This document shows, piece after piece, positions 37,801 to 49,366 of a stretch of 64,000 nt of DNA (its first letter is position 1; every line of letters starts with the position of its first letter). The position numbers and the translations under genes were made by a program. The notes beneath the pieces were generated by a model, which worked only from the letters and a program-made list of their open reading frames with translations, was not told the origin of the DNA and ran no database searches. This stretch comes from Populus alba (Eukaryota; Streptophyta; Magnoliopsida; Malpighiales; Salicaceae), in assembly GCF_005239225.2 (NCBI RefSeq), contig NC_133301.1:7341157-7405156 (forward strand), written 5' to 3'.

Positions 37801-38420
37801 TATGTAAGGTGCTTGCCAATCCATCCTTGAACTGAAGATTTCAAATCCTGCAAGAGTGGTGATGAGAATTGACTGGCAAGCAGACGATGGGGACTTAGAG
37901 GTACCCCAAGATTTCAAAATCTAATTTCTTGCTATAGAAGTAGGTTGCGTGATTTTTGGTATGAAGCACATAAAATGAAAAAAAACCGTGAGAGATATGG
38001 TCTCCAAGGCTGGAACGACGTGGCGGTTTATAGAGATTTTTCAAACCGATTATGCATCCTTGGCAGATATATGATCGCCATTATCTTGAGCATGTCATGT
38101 TTAAGCGGTTCACATGAGCTCACAGTTCGTGCTGGCAACCGAATTGACTAATTCATAGCTCTCAGGTGGACAAATGCACACCGGATGGCTCCGTTCTGTT
38201 TGCTGTATTTGCCAAAATGGTTGGTAAGATTAATTTAAATAAAATATATCATTAAATTAATTTTTTTCATTATAGGCTGTCTCTTGGACATGAGCCGAGC
38301 CCAATGGAGTTGTTTGTTGAAACGCATATGTGGAATCAAGATCGCCAAAAAGGGGCACAACATTTCATTGACAGCCGCGCTCAACACTTTGTTGTATGTT
38401 TGTTCAACCATTTTATTTTG
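34868..38420 (+). pseudogene. CACTA-associated Transposase_24-type gene relic, split by a LINE
   Basis: Pieces: 34868-35155 (Ser/Asp-rich N-terminal part), about 35245-35390 (HLNHRWRFYYFNGVTYP), about 35530-35560 (VRRVWKKIMQQL), then after the LINE 37928-38160 (MKKNRERYGLQGW) and 38280-38400. The last piece reads LSLGHEPSPMELFVETH and then QKGAQHFIDSRAQHFV, close to the conserved C-terminus of plant Transposase_24 (PF03004-type) proteins. Frameshifts and the insertion make it non-functional. Confidence 0.75.
35620..37911 (-). mobile_element. 5'-truncated LINE with 16-bp target duplication
   Basis: A perfect 16-bp duplication, TTTCAAAATCTAATTT, flanks it (35604-35619 and 37912-37927). The tail is the T run at 35617-35630 on the plus strand. 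Minus-strand frames from right to left give the end of RT (37659-37853: GWIGKHLTYAGRLEL), a connecting part (37352-37645: PKSEGGLGLFDLRARN) and the zinc-binding RT C-terminus (36815-37342: CMFCRRVEESHGHLFFVC). About 1.2 kb between the last coding part and the poly(A) is long for a LINE 3' region and holds iterated ATGCATTCA phrases. Confidence 0.9.
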
Positions 38421-38479
38421 TATGTTATTATTTTTATTGAATTGAATATGATGATTACTTTTTTCATTTTCTGAGTGAC

Positions 38480-38978
38480 GGCCATTGTGTCACCCACAAG
38501 TCTTGAGTTCAAGATGCTTCAAGAAGGGTTTGTCCTTATGCAAATAACGATAGTACATACATCTTAAGGACAGGTTCTATTCATTATGTGAACATGGGTA
38601 GGTTTTCTATCTGGTCTCAAAAGGGTCTCATATTCACCCTGTGACGTTCTTCGTAAAGACAGTATGGGGGCATTGCAAGGAATAGTTAAGGCACGTATAC
38701 CCACCATTACCAAGCAGGCACTCAGATATGAGTTGGGTGTTTCACACATCTTAACTCTGACCAATAGTCTTAGGGCAGATTGCTAGTTCCCCACCTAACC
38801 TAGAAGCTTGTGTGTGCTTTCAAAAATAAATACAGGTGATGCATGAGACAATTCTATAAAATACATGGAAAAAAATATTAACAAAAAGATAAAAATACAA
38901 AAACTTAAACACATCAAATACACAAAGCTTAGTCCAATAATGTCAAAAACAATACCTTCCCCAGTAGAGTAGCCATTC
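38480..38978 (-). mobile_element. Tat/Ogre 5' internal region with primer site (element G)
   Basis: Minus strand. The primer-site-like TGGCTACTCTACTGGGGA at 38958-38975 resembles the tRNA-Arg type site of Tat/Ogre elements (one to three changes from the usual form as I remember it). The rest (38480-38957) is untranslated leader with no open frame I can support. It is cut off at the CACTA remains on the left. Confidence 0.55.
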
Positions 38979-40245
38979 TGTCGCACGTCGGAAAATACGC
39001 ACGGCATCGGCTGGCGATTTTTCTCGTTACGCGTTGCTTGCTTTGGTTCATTAGGAGTCGCCACCTAGTAATTATTGAGGCTACTAGGAAATCGGATGTA
39101 CTGTCTTGTCAGAGATTCGCAGGTAAGGGACTGGTTGTGGTTAGGGAAGGTATTAGCACCCCTAACGCACCCTACTTGAGGTAAGCTGCTTCGTGGCTTT
39201 GACGTGTTAAAGAAGTTTTAAAATTTTGTCTTTTCATTGGATATTAGAAATACAACTTACATATAAGTTAATAATTCTAGACCGTGATCCAATCAAAATA
39301 TTAAATTCTTCTTTAATCTTTGCAATTTTATCAACAAAAACATTCATAAAAAAAAATACAAATACATTCATTCACTTTTTACTATATATTTTTTTCTTTT
39401 TTCTTTTCTTTTTCTTATTTTTTTTAACATACACAATACAATATACAAATTCAAAACAATTAAACAAAAATTACATTAAAATTACAATAATAGCCCCAAA
39501 ATAATCTGGAATTTACATGGAACACATTATGCACCACCAGAATAGTGTTGGGATCATCTTCTGGGCATCTGAACAGTGTCTGCGCGTTGTTCCACGCGCC
39601 ATTGCCACTGGCAGCTCGTCGATTCATGCGCCACTGCCAGTGATGGTTGCAGAAATTGGTGGATCGGGAACCTCTTTCTCTTCTCAGTCTTCCTACGCCA
39701 GTGGTGACCTAAAAAACAACCAAGACCGCAACAACCAGTTGATTTTAGTTTCTCTCTTTTTTTAGATCTGTTTCTGTTTTTTTTCTTTTTTAGATCTGCA
39801 CCCGTTTCTCTGCCTCCTCTCTTCTCTATCTCAGGTGACCGAATATGAGGTCAGGGCGTCTGTGGCTAGCGGTCGGCAGTTCTGTGGAGGGGGCGGTGGC
39901 ATTGAGATCTCCTCTCCTGGTGGTAGCAGCGGAGGTTCGCTTGTTGCTGGTGTTGACCAGATGAGGGAGGCCGCTGGTTCGGTCTTGTGCGGGCTGTTGT
40001 GTGTTGAGCCTTGTTCATTGGCCGGTTGCTGTTGATACAACAGGGGGAGATGAAAATATGGCGGCTGAAGGTGAAGGTCTGTGTTCAGGGAGGCTGAAGG
40101 GTGAGGCTTGTGTCCGACGGTTGAGGAAGAAGAAAATCAAAAGGGAGGGGTTCAGGGTTGTGTTTAGGCTCTGTTTTACTTTTTGGCAAAGGGAGGGAGA
40201 TGGTGGAACTGGCTGGTGTTTTACTTTTACTTAATTTTTCATGAA
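38979..40245 (-). mobile_element. Truncated Tat/Ogre LTR, inverted relative to 6068-7893
   Basis: Read on the minus strand its right part matches the LTR at 6068-7893 (GGTAAGGGACTGG-type and CACCCCTAACGCACC-type regions, TAATGAACCAAAGC). It ends GTGCGACA beside the primer site. The 5' start of the LTR is missing, replaced near 40245 by Copia sequence. Open frames inside (39835-40303) are LTR artefacts. Confidence 0.65.
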
Positions 40246-42430
40246 ATCGGTGTCTGACCAAAGAACACAAGATAACCACATGTGGATTTTCTATCATCAA
40301 CACTAACTACCCAATCTGCATTTGTAAAACCATGTAAGGCAAAGGAAGGACTATGAGTAATATGGAGGCCCTGTGTTGATGTACCCCTAAGATAACGCAA
40401 GATGCATTTAACGACAACTTAATGAGAATCTATAGGAGTATGCATAAACTAACAAACTCTGTTAATAGCAAAGCAAATATTCGGTCTCATAAAAGTGAGA
40501 TATTGAAGAGCACGTATAATTTGAAGAAAGCGTGTAGCATTAGAAAATAAAGGATTTGGCAATATTGTAGCTTTGGATGTAGAGATAGGAGTATAAACAG
40601 GTTTGCAAGATAACATACCAGCACGAGTGACGATGTGAAGTGTATATTTATGTTGTCAGAGCAGAAGACCCATACCAGTAGACTGAACCTCAATACCCAA
40701 AAAATAGTGAACAGGACCCAGGTTGCGAAGCTTAAATTCTAAGCTCAGTAGCTGGATTAGTGGTTGAAATAGAAGGGAGTTACTACCCGTAAGAAAAATA
40801 TAATCAATATAGACCAGGAGATAACAAATATCAATAATAGTAGAGAAGATAAATAATGAGGTATCCACCTTAGAGGCATGAAAATCGATATATAGCAAGA
40901 AGTCATTTAGACGAGTGTACCATGCCCGCGGAGCCTGTTTTCAAACCATATAGGACTTATTACAATTTGCAGACATGAGATGGGAGAGTTGAGTCAACAA
41001 AAACTGGGGGTTGTTTCATGTAGACCTCTTCATCAAGAATGTCATTGAGAAAGGCAATATGGATATCAAGTTGATGAATTTTCCAATCACACGAAACTGT
41101 AATGGAGAAGACCAATCTGACGGTCGCCTATTTGATAAGAGGACTAAAGGTTTCAGAGTAATCAATACCTTCCTACTAGGTGAAACCTCTAGCAACTAAA
41201 CACACCTTTTACCTTTCAACGCTGCCATCAGCTTTATGTTTAATCCTGTGCACCCACCAGCTACCAACAACATTCATGAAAAGGTGAAATGACACTGAGG
41301 TCTAAGTTTTGTTAACGTGTAAGGCCTGAATTTTCTCTTGCATAGCATGATGCCATGCCTCATACCTGTTAGCATCATTAAAAAAAAGTGGCTCATGAGT
41401 GGAAGGAGAAACTACCCGGATGAAGGAGGCAACAGAGACTGCAGTATTTGCTGTGGATAGTGCTATCTAGGACGGAGGACCATGTGATGTTGACGAGCAA
41501 CTGGGCATGGAGAAGACGAGCTTGTACCTGGAAGTTACTGAAGAGGATATGAGGAGAGGTCTATACAGAGCTGCAGACTAGTTGGAAAATCAGTGGAGGA
41601 ACTGGTCTCCACTGCAGACATTGGTGAAGCTGCGACAGAACCGGGCTGTTCTGCTGCAGCATACCTGAAAACATACACATTAGGTGATGGGGAACTTGTT
41701 CCTATGTAATGATCATTGCAAAGACAAGCATACAGTGATAGTATGGCAATGTTGGATGGTGATGAAGGGGTGATAGAATTTGTGGGTTAATAGGTGGTCT
41801 GTTGGGGTGCGGCAGAGGGCAGAACTAGGTTGTTGTTGGGACTGATTTAGAAAGTAGTAGGGTGAAATAGTGGAGGAGAGTTCAAGGATAGAAGGTGTAT
41901 AGGTTGTGTGGAGAGTATCGGTGAATGTGTTACCTGTTCAAAATTCACAAAAGAAAAGACATTTTCTTAAAACGAACATGATAAGAGATATAAATACGAT
42001 GAGATGCTAAATTAAGACAACGATAACCAAGATGGGATGAGATATATACTAAGAACCCACATGGAGAGGATCGAAAATCTAATTTATGAGCATGATATGG
42101 ATGCAAAAAAAGGAAACAAAGACACCCAAAAGTACACAGAAAGTTATAATCAGGAGTACGATAAAACATACATTCAAATGAAGATTTATTTTGGAGAACA
42201 AGATTAGGCATACGATTAATAAAATATATAGATGGAGAACAAGATTAGGCATGCGATTAATAAAATATACCAATGATTCAAAAACATGGATCCAAAATCG
42301 CAATGGTGCCCTACACCGGGATGTGATTAATAAAATATACCAATGATTCAAAAATATAGTTCAAAAATCACAATGGTGCACTACACTGACCTAAACTTGT
42401 TAGGACAATTTCGATAATATATCGATGACG
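40246..42430 (-). pseudogene. Copia pol relic (element F)
   Basis: Minus strand, from right to left: integrase C-terminal part (41945-42351: FGCLCFLFLHPYHAHKLDF, SSHLGYRCL), RT (about 40656-41280, with LLVYIDYIFLTGSN where YVDD would stand) and RNase H (about 40250-40600), which is absent in element E. The catalytic YVDD has become YIDY. No LTRs found. A local duplication lies at 42180-42390. Confidence 0.78.
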
Positions 42431-42440
42431 ATGTTCGACA

Positions 42441-44087
42441 ATGCCATTTGGAATGAAATTAACCAATGATGAATACAAATGGAATGAAAGTGATCCAGAT
42501 TGGGATCCCTTAGCAAACACCTCCTCTCATATACTTGCAGCATCAGTGTACTCTAAAGGTGGCGAGTTAGTGAGACTTAGAGATGATTCATTGTCCCGTC
42601 AGGTAGATGTGTCCATGCCCAATGTATCAGACAAACAGGGGGGAGATAATATACCCCCACTAGTGGAACTGGTAGTTAGATCAAACCCATTTTTAGATCC
42701 TTTTTTTATGGAACATATAGTAAGAGTTATAGCAGCAGGAATGGCAATGGGAGCATCAAGTATAGCTCCTAAATCAGGGGGAGTAGTCACCATAGTACAA
42801 TGGGTGAAGGGTATGAGAGAGATGGGTTGTATGACTTACCATGGTGAAGAGGATGCTGATGTCGATAGAAATTCGCTGAAGAAAGTGGAAATAGTTATAA
42901 ATCCGATGCAGGTGCTAGAGGAGCTACAGGTGGATTGTGTGACTCAGTTATTGGTTGATAGTGCCCACTCTTGGTGGGAGACCATTAGAGAGAGGAGATC
43001 AGGGGAGGTATTGAGATGGAGGGACTTTTGTGAAGAGTTTGAGGAGAGGTATTATTCTTGGAAGCATAAGAGGGAGAAAGAATAGGAGTTTTTGGATTTG
43101 AGGCAGGGAGATTTGACAATTCTAGAGTATGAGAGGAGATTTCAGGACTTAGCAGCTTTTGCCTCCACCTACCTTCCTACAAAGCGCCATAGGGTGAAGA
43201 GGTTCCGTGCTGGACTAAGGCAGGAACTGAGGATGATATTGATAGCTATGCAGTTTCAATCCGTGAGCGAATTGGTACGAGCTACTCAGGGTATGGAAAG
43301 GGTAATAAGGGATACCCCGAAACTAGTGGTCAAACAGAGTTGGGTAACTGGAGCTAAGAGAAGAGATTTTGAGTTTTTGACTAGGAGACCTCCTCTTCCA
43401 AAGAAAGAGAAGAGCGAGCAATCATCAAGACAATTCCAGAGAAGAGGCGAGAGTTTCACCCCATGAGGGAGCTTAGGAGGATCTAGACGGGTTAGTGGAA
43501 GAGGAGCTTGGGGAGGACAGTTTAGATAGGAAGTCAAAATTGCTGGAGGGTCTATAGAGCAAAAGGGACTAGTATATCCATTTTTTCAGAGGTGTGAGTA
43601 GCGACACCTTGGAGATTGCTCAGCGATGCCAGGGAGATGTTATATTTGTAGAGTGAGGGGTATCGATGGAAAGAGTGCCCACATGTAGGCAGAGGCTATT
43701 ACTATTATGGGGACATGACTCGTAAGAAGAAGGATTGTCCTCGTAGAACTATTGAGGGAGCCCATGGTCAGAGAATTGAGGTTTAAAGCCAGCAGCAATC
43801 GGTGACAATCAATGGTCCTATCAGGCCTACCTAGTCAGGGACGAGTGCTACTCATAGGAGGCCTATAAATTAGGAGGGGAGGACTTAGGATCGGGTATAT
43901 CACATGACCTATGAGGATGTGGGAGTTGTACCTAATATGGTGGCAAGTACTTTACAATTAGATATAATGCAAGTTTATGCTTTAATTGAGCCTGGAGCTA
44001 GTAATTCCTTTGTACCTTATAGAATTGTGAATAACTTGCATGTGTTATCTAGTAACTTGGGTGTAGATACATATTGATGATATTTAT
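42441..44087 (+). pseudogene. Ty3/Gypsy gag-protease relic
   Basis: Gag: 42441-43085 and 43092-43466, with SAHSWWETIRE, FCEEFEERYY, FLDLRQGDLTILEYERRF and RFRAGLRQELR, the Retrotrans_gag pattern of chromovirus-like (Tekay/Del) elements. One in-frame TAG at 43083 separates the parts. Downstream, about 43580-43740, is a Cys-rich knuckle region with stops. At 43890-44060 is a retropepsin start (VYALIEPGASNSFV). The rest is cut by element B at 44088. Confidence 0.8.
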
Positions 44088-44202
44088 TGATTAATACTTA
44101 AAAGTGCATGTTTATCAAGGTTTTATATCATCATTTTGCACTTGAAGTATCAATAACTCCTTAACTAAATCATGTTTTATAATAACAAGTTTGATACTAT
44201 AA
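44088..44202 (+). repeat. Left piece of the 5' LTR of element B
   Basis: It starts TGATTAATACTTAAAAGTGC and matches the first 115 bp of the LTR of A. The continuation is at 53833, after element A and one TATAA repeat. Joining the pieces gives an LTR collinear with that of A. Confidence 0.9.
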
Positions 44203-45951
44203 TGATTAGTACTTAAAAGTGCATGTTTATCAAGGTTTTATATCATCATTTTTGCACTTGAAGTATCAATAACTCCTTAACTAAAGCATGTTTTATAATA
44301 ACAAGTTTAATATTATAAGATACCTTAATTTATGGTAAATGCTCATTTTAAATGCAGAACTATCACATAAATAAAAGGATTGATTGATGAGTTTAAGCAT
44401 TGAAAGTTAAAGGACAAAGAGATGGCCAAACTTAGAAAAGAGATGTCGGTGCAGTCCAAACCGGAACATTGCTCGGTAATTGGATCATATCTGGAGCTCT
44501 AGATTTCGGATTTAGGTCCACTTTATATGGATGGAAAGGTAAGACAAAAGCCTACAACTTTCATGAGGAGCCCAAGATTTGAAAAGGTCATTTTGAAGTC
44601 CAAATTGAAGGAACAACGAAGAAGTCCGAAGCTGTCCTGCAGCCCAAACACTATTTAGTGTTCAGCCCATATCTTGAGTTCTAGAAGTCCAAATGACCTC
44701 ATCTTTTTTTTGTTGGAAAGCTGAGACAATTTCCTAGAACATTCTTGAGGATTCTGGGCAAATTATGATGTTAGCAATGACGTCTTGATCAGACAAGAAG
44801 ATAAGGATTGTTATCTAGTCAAGATGTGGCCACCCACTCATCAATTAGTCAACAAATCAATAGTTCCAAATTTTGGCCTATAAAAGGAGGCACTTACCAT
44901 GTATTGAGGCATCTTGGTTTCCAGATCAAGATCATGCTCTTGCTTTCTCTCTTTGTATTGCTTATGTTTTTCTTTCATTAATATCAAGTTTATGCACTTC
45001 ATTTCCTTCCTTTTACTTAGTTAACTTCTTTCTCATTTATGTTCTTATCTTGTCTATTTATGTTTCTTTCTTTCATTATGTTTAGCTAAGTTAATTATGT
45101 CAAGGTGAAAAGGGTACACTAATGGTATAAGAATAAGTATAATATAAACTTAACATGGACCTTAACGTTGGATACTAACATGTTTTATATTTGTTATCTT
45201 GTTCACTTTTAATACTTTGCTTGTTAAATGGTTAATCTAGATTTATGTTGTATAACACTTGGTACAACAAATACTTGGTACTTTCATAGCCCATACTGTA
45301 TGGTATAACCGACACCTGAGCTATGAAAGGGACTTGATTTGTTGTTAACATAAGTTATAATCATGAATGCCTGCCAACATTTACAAGTATTAGCTTTATT
45401 CGAATAAGATAACTAATGTAATCATGTTAACAATTTATAATCTGATTGGAACCTCCTTTATGTGTGGTTTCCAATTGAGTAATAAGAGTTTATATTATAC
45501 TTGTTTGAAGTACCATTAGTGGATCCTCTAACCTTGACATTCGTTTTTATCATTGTTTAATCCTTACATTAATCTTTTAACTCAAAGTTCTCATTAATTT
45601 CTTCATCTACTTCTATTACTACTACTACTACTACTATTATTTTTATATTGTTGTTGTTGTTATTTACATTCTGTAATATATCCCTTTGATCTTTTCATAA
45701 ACTCAGTATATAGGCTGGAAACCTGTGACCCGACCTTTTGGATCATTCTCAGGTGTAACAACGCCACGTACTGAGTATTATAATTATTGTTATTGTTATT
45801 GTTATTGTTATTGTTGTTGTTGTTGTTGTTGTATTGTTATTTATAATTTATACAATTAACCTCTCTGTGGTTCGACCCCGGTCTTGCCGGGTTATTTATT
45901 ACTTCGACACTCCTGCACTTGGGAAAAGACATCAAGCTTTTGGTCGTGTCA
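44203..45951 (+). repeat. 5' LTR of element A
   Basis: TG...CA termini (TGATTAGTACTT to GGTCGTGTCA). A TATA box is at 44879. Two simple-repeat blocks (CTA/TTG at 45614-45660, ATT/GTT at 45784-45832) and a TCTGTGGTTCGACCCCGG stretch lie near the end. The 70-residue open frame at 44873 is not a gene. Confidence 0.92.
44879..44886 (+). promoter_or_regulatory. TATA box in the LTR of element A
   Basis: TATAAAAG, preceded by GGCC. The same box occurs at 52748 (3' LTR) and 54393 (LTR of B). Expected to drive the genomic RNA of the element. Confidence 0.7.
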
Positions 45952-45957
45952 AGTTTT

Positions 45958-45975
45958 TGGCGCCGTTGCCGGGGA
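45958..45975 (+). other. tRNA-Asp primer binding site, element A
   Basis: TGGCGCCGTTGCCGGGGA lies 6 bases after the LTR end. This is the primer site characteristic of Athila-lineage elements. Confidence 0.92.
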
Positions 45976-46172
45976 GGTAAATTCTTGTATAAATTATAAT
46001 ATTTATTTTATTTTCTCTTTTCACTTTTCATTTTATTTAACTTTGTTTCTTTTGTTTCTTTTTCTTCTCTTTTTCTTTTCTTCCTTTATTCTCTTCTTAC
46101 AAGTGCATGAGAGTTTGGTCACGTACATTAAGTGGTCGACTTTGTAGGCTATCCTCATCATTTTCAGAAAAT

Positions 46173-48320
46173 ATGGCCGAAGAAGATAATCAATCGCTTC
46201 ATAATGAGAATAATGAGAATAACCGTATGAGAACACTTAGAGACCACATGAATCCCACAAGAACAAGTGCACCCTCATGCATAGTTTTCCCTCCTGATGC
46301 ATCTCATTTTAATTTTAAGCCAGGCATTATTCAACTTTTACCATCTTTTCATGGCTTAGACTTAGAAAATCCATACTTGCATTTAAGGGAATTTGAGGAG
46401 GTCTGTAATACCTATAATGACTCAAATTGTAGCATGAACACCATTCGATTAAAGCTTTTTCCTTTTTTCATTAAAAGATAAAGCTAAAACATGGCTACAA
46501 AATTTGAGACCAGGATCCATTCGTGCTTGGGATGATATGCAACAACAATTTTTAAAGAAGTTTTTTCCATCTCATAGAACAAACTCTTTCAAAAGACAAA
46601 TCATCACTTTCACTCAAAAGCCAGGAGAAAACATTTTACCAATGTTGGGATAGGTATCGAGATTTGCTTAATACTTGCCCACATCATGGTTTTGAAACAT
46701 GGAGATTGGTTTCACATTTTTATGAGGGTTTAACACCTAGAGATAGGCAAATGGTTGAATTGATGTGCAATGGAACTTTTGAAGATAAAGACCCTAATGA
46801 AGCAATGGAGTACCTAGACTTGCTAGCTGAAAATGCTCAAAATTGGGACACCACAGGTACTTATGAGGCACCAGGTAAAACTCAACCTCATACATCTAGT
46901 GGGGGTATGCACAACCTTAGGGAAGATCATGACCTCCAAGCCAAGTTTGCATCTTTAGCTAGAAAAGTCGAGGCACTAGAATTAAAAAAGAGTGGTCAAT
47001 TAAAATCTGTTCAAGACATTGTGTGTCAAATCTGTGAAACAAATGAGCATGCAACCAATGATTGTCCAACTTTGCCTTCTTTCAAGGAATGCCTCCATGA
47101 ACAAGCCCATGCTTTAAACAGTTTCCAAAGACCCAACCATAACCCATACTCCCAAACGTACAACCCTGGTTGGAGAAATCACCCAAATTTCAGTTGGAAG
47201 AGTGATAGAAACAATGCACAAACTTCACAGCCACCGTTTCAAGCACATCATAATTTTCAAAATTCTCATGGATATGCACCTCCTTATGCTCCACCTCCTA
47301 GAAGAAATTTTGAGGAAACATTGCATGCATTCATTGAAAAGCAGGAGACAATCAACACTCAACTTGCTCAAAGCATGACAGATTTTAAAGATGCTCTTGC
47401 AAAATTAACATCTGCTCTCAGTTTCCAAGAGAAAGGTAAGTTTCCTTCTCAACCACAGCAAAATCCAAAGGGGCAATACCATGCAAATGCAAGTAGTTCT
47501 GGAAGCCAACACATGGATCAAGTCAAATCAGTCATCACTCTTCGTAGTGGTAAGGTTATTGAAAAACCTATTCTTGAACCTTGTGAGAAAGATGATGAGT
47601 CTATCTCTGAGGGTAAGGAAGGGGTTGAACCTGAACATTGCAAAGAAAAGGCTGATTCCCCGCCAGCACTTCCATTTCCTCATGCCATGACCAAACAAAG
47701 GAAAGTCAATCACAACTCTGAAATCTTTGAAATTTTCAAACAGGTAAGGATCAATATACCTTTGTTGGATGCTATTAAACAGGTTCCTTCCTATGCTAAA
47801 TTTTTGAAAGATCTGTGCACTGTGAAGAGAAAACTGAATGTGAAAAAGAAAGCCTTTTTAGCTGAACAAGTAAGTGCCATTCTTCAAAACAATAATGCTT
47901 TGAAATATAAAGACCCTGGTTGTCCTACAATTTCTTGCTTTATTGGAGAACATAAAATTGAAAGAGCCTTACTTGATCTTGGAGCTAGTGTGAATTTACT
48001 TCCATATTCAGTTTTTCAAAGTCTCAATCTAGGTGAGTTAAAACCAACTTCTGTAACTCTTTTACTCGCCGATAGATCTGTAAAAGTGCCTAGAGGAATA
48101 ATTGAAGATGTGTTGGTACAAGTTGATAAATTCATTATCTTGTGGATTTTGTTGTCTTGGACACGCAACCTGTTGAAGCATGTAATTCATTTCCTATTAT
48201 TTTAGGACGTCCGTTTCTTGCAACTTCTAATGCATTGATTAATTGTAGGAATGGACTCATGAAGTTATCTTTTGGAAACATGACATTGGAGATGAATATT
48301 TTCAACATTTGCAAGCAACC
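46173..48320 (+). pseudogene. Athila gag-protease of element A, frameshifted
   Basis: Gag starts at MAEEDNQ (46173; an upstream in-frame ATG is at 46107). It reads HLREFEEVCNTYN, then breaks with one extra T in a T run near 46463 (6 T here, 5 in element B). It breaks again with one extra A near 46628. From 46664 a 513-codon frame runs through gag (FYEGLTPRDRQMVELM), a CCHC knuckle (CQICETNEHATNDC) and retropepsin (LLDLGASVNLLPYSV; the DLGAS form is usual in Athila). A missing base near 48135 ends it. The protease continues in another frame (LGRPFLATSNALINC) to a TGA at 48322, where B has an Arg codon. Confidence 0.9.
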
Positions 48321-48390
48321 TTGAGATGATAATGATTTACAAGAAGTAGATCTTATTGAAGAATTAGTTCATGATCAACTTGAATCTACT

Positions 48391-49158
48391 TTGAGTAAAA
48401 TTGAGTTGGATGAATCTGAAGATTTGCAAATGATTTATTCTCAGGAAGAAATCACGGATGAAAAAGGCACCAAAAATATTGATGTTGATCTTGTGTCAAA
48501 AGTGACAACAAATTTGACATTTGACATCCCACCAATCGATGATTACTTTCCTGAAGAATCCTTACTTTATCTCAGTTCAATGCCTTGGTTTGCTAAAAAT
48601 ATCAATTTTCTTGCAACAGGAGATTTACCAGCTCACTGGAGTACCGAAGACAAAGGAAAGTTTTTGAACGAAGTGAAGAACTTTTACTTAGATGACCCTT
48701 ACTTATTCAAAAATTGTCCTGATCAAATATTTCAAAAATGCATTCCCGACAATCAGGTAAGTACTGTCATTAAACTTTGTCATTCTGAAGCATGTGGGAG
48801 TCAATTCTCATCAAGAGAGACAACTGCAAAAATCTTACAAAATGGATTTTATTGGCCCACCATGTTCAAGGACACACATGCATTATGCAAAACTTGTGAA
48901 AATTGTCAAAAAGTTGATACTAGTCAAAACGTTTTGCTTTATAATTCTCGACTCCATTTATTTCCTGAAAAAATAAGATCACGATGGAGAGGTCCATTTA
49001 TTTTGAAACATGTGTATCCTTATGGGGCCCTTGATATTGAGAATTCAAAGAATGACAATGTTTTGAAGGTAAATGAACATCGTTTAAAAGCTTACTTTGA
49101 TGAGTTTCCTAGTGAAAATGAATCCATTGGTTTGAATAATCTTATTGATAAAGGTTGA
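48391..49158 (+). pseudogene. Deleted pol of element A: integrase ends only
   Basis: One open frame joins three pieces of pol: the spacer after protease (LQMIYSQE), the integrase zinc domain (HSEACGSQF, ILQNGFYWPTMFKD, CKTCENCQ) and the integrase C-terminal domain ([18 protein letters not shown]). Compared with element B it lacks about 1.6 kb (all of RT and RNase H; junction near 48450). It also lacks about 0.74 kb (integrase catalytic core; junction near 48930 at a TCAAAA microhomology). Both deletions leave the frame open, so a small fusion protein is conceivable, but it can have neither polymerase nor integrase activity. Confidence 0.88.
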
Positions 49159-49366
49159 TTATTTTGTTTTTCTCACATTTTTTTTTGCTTTTTAGTGTGA
49201 CTTTTGTTTTGCTAGTCTCTCACCCCGGTCAAATGGCGGATAACGGTACTCCGTGACTCTTAAGTCGGTTCTTTCAGTTTCCCAAATAACTGATATTTGT
49301 ATATATTTGTACAATTCTCTGCTCTTTCTCCCTTCTTTGAAAATTTTCCCCAATTCTAATTTTAAA

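Noticed and set aside
39226..40303. Several open frames on both strands
   Set aside because: They fall within the inverted Tat/Ogre LTR; low-complexity Phe/Leu-rich or Gly/Pro-rich composition.
44873..45085. Repeated open frame of 70 residues in the LTRs (also 52742 and 54387)
   Set aside because: It overlaps the LTR TATA box, has no family likeness, and is repeated only because the LTR is repeated.
45614..45835. Regular short repeats considered as a CRISPR-like or regulatory array
   Set aside because: They are trinucleotide microsatellites (CTA, TTG, ATT/GTT) inside the LTR that vary in length between copies.
48391..49158. Element A pol considered as a complete new protein
   Set aside because: Comparison with element B shows it is a deletion product of ordinary Athila pol.
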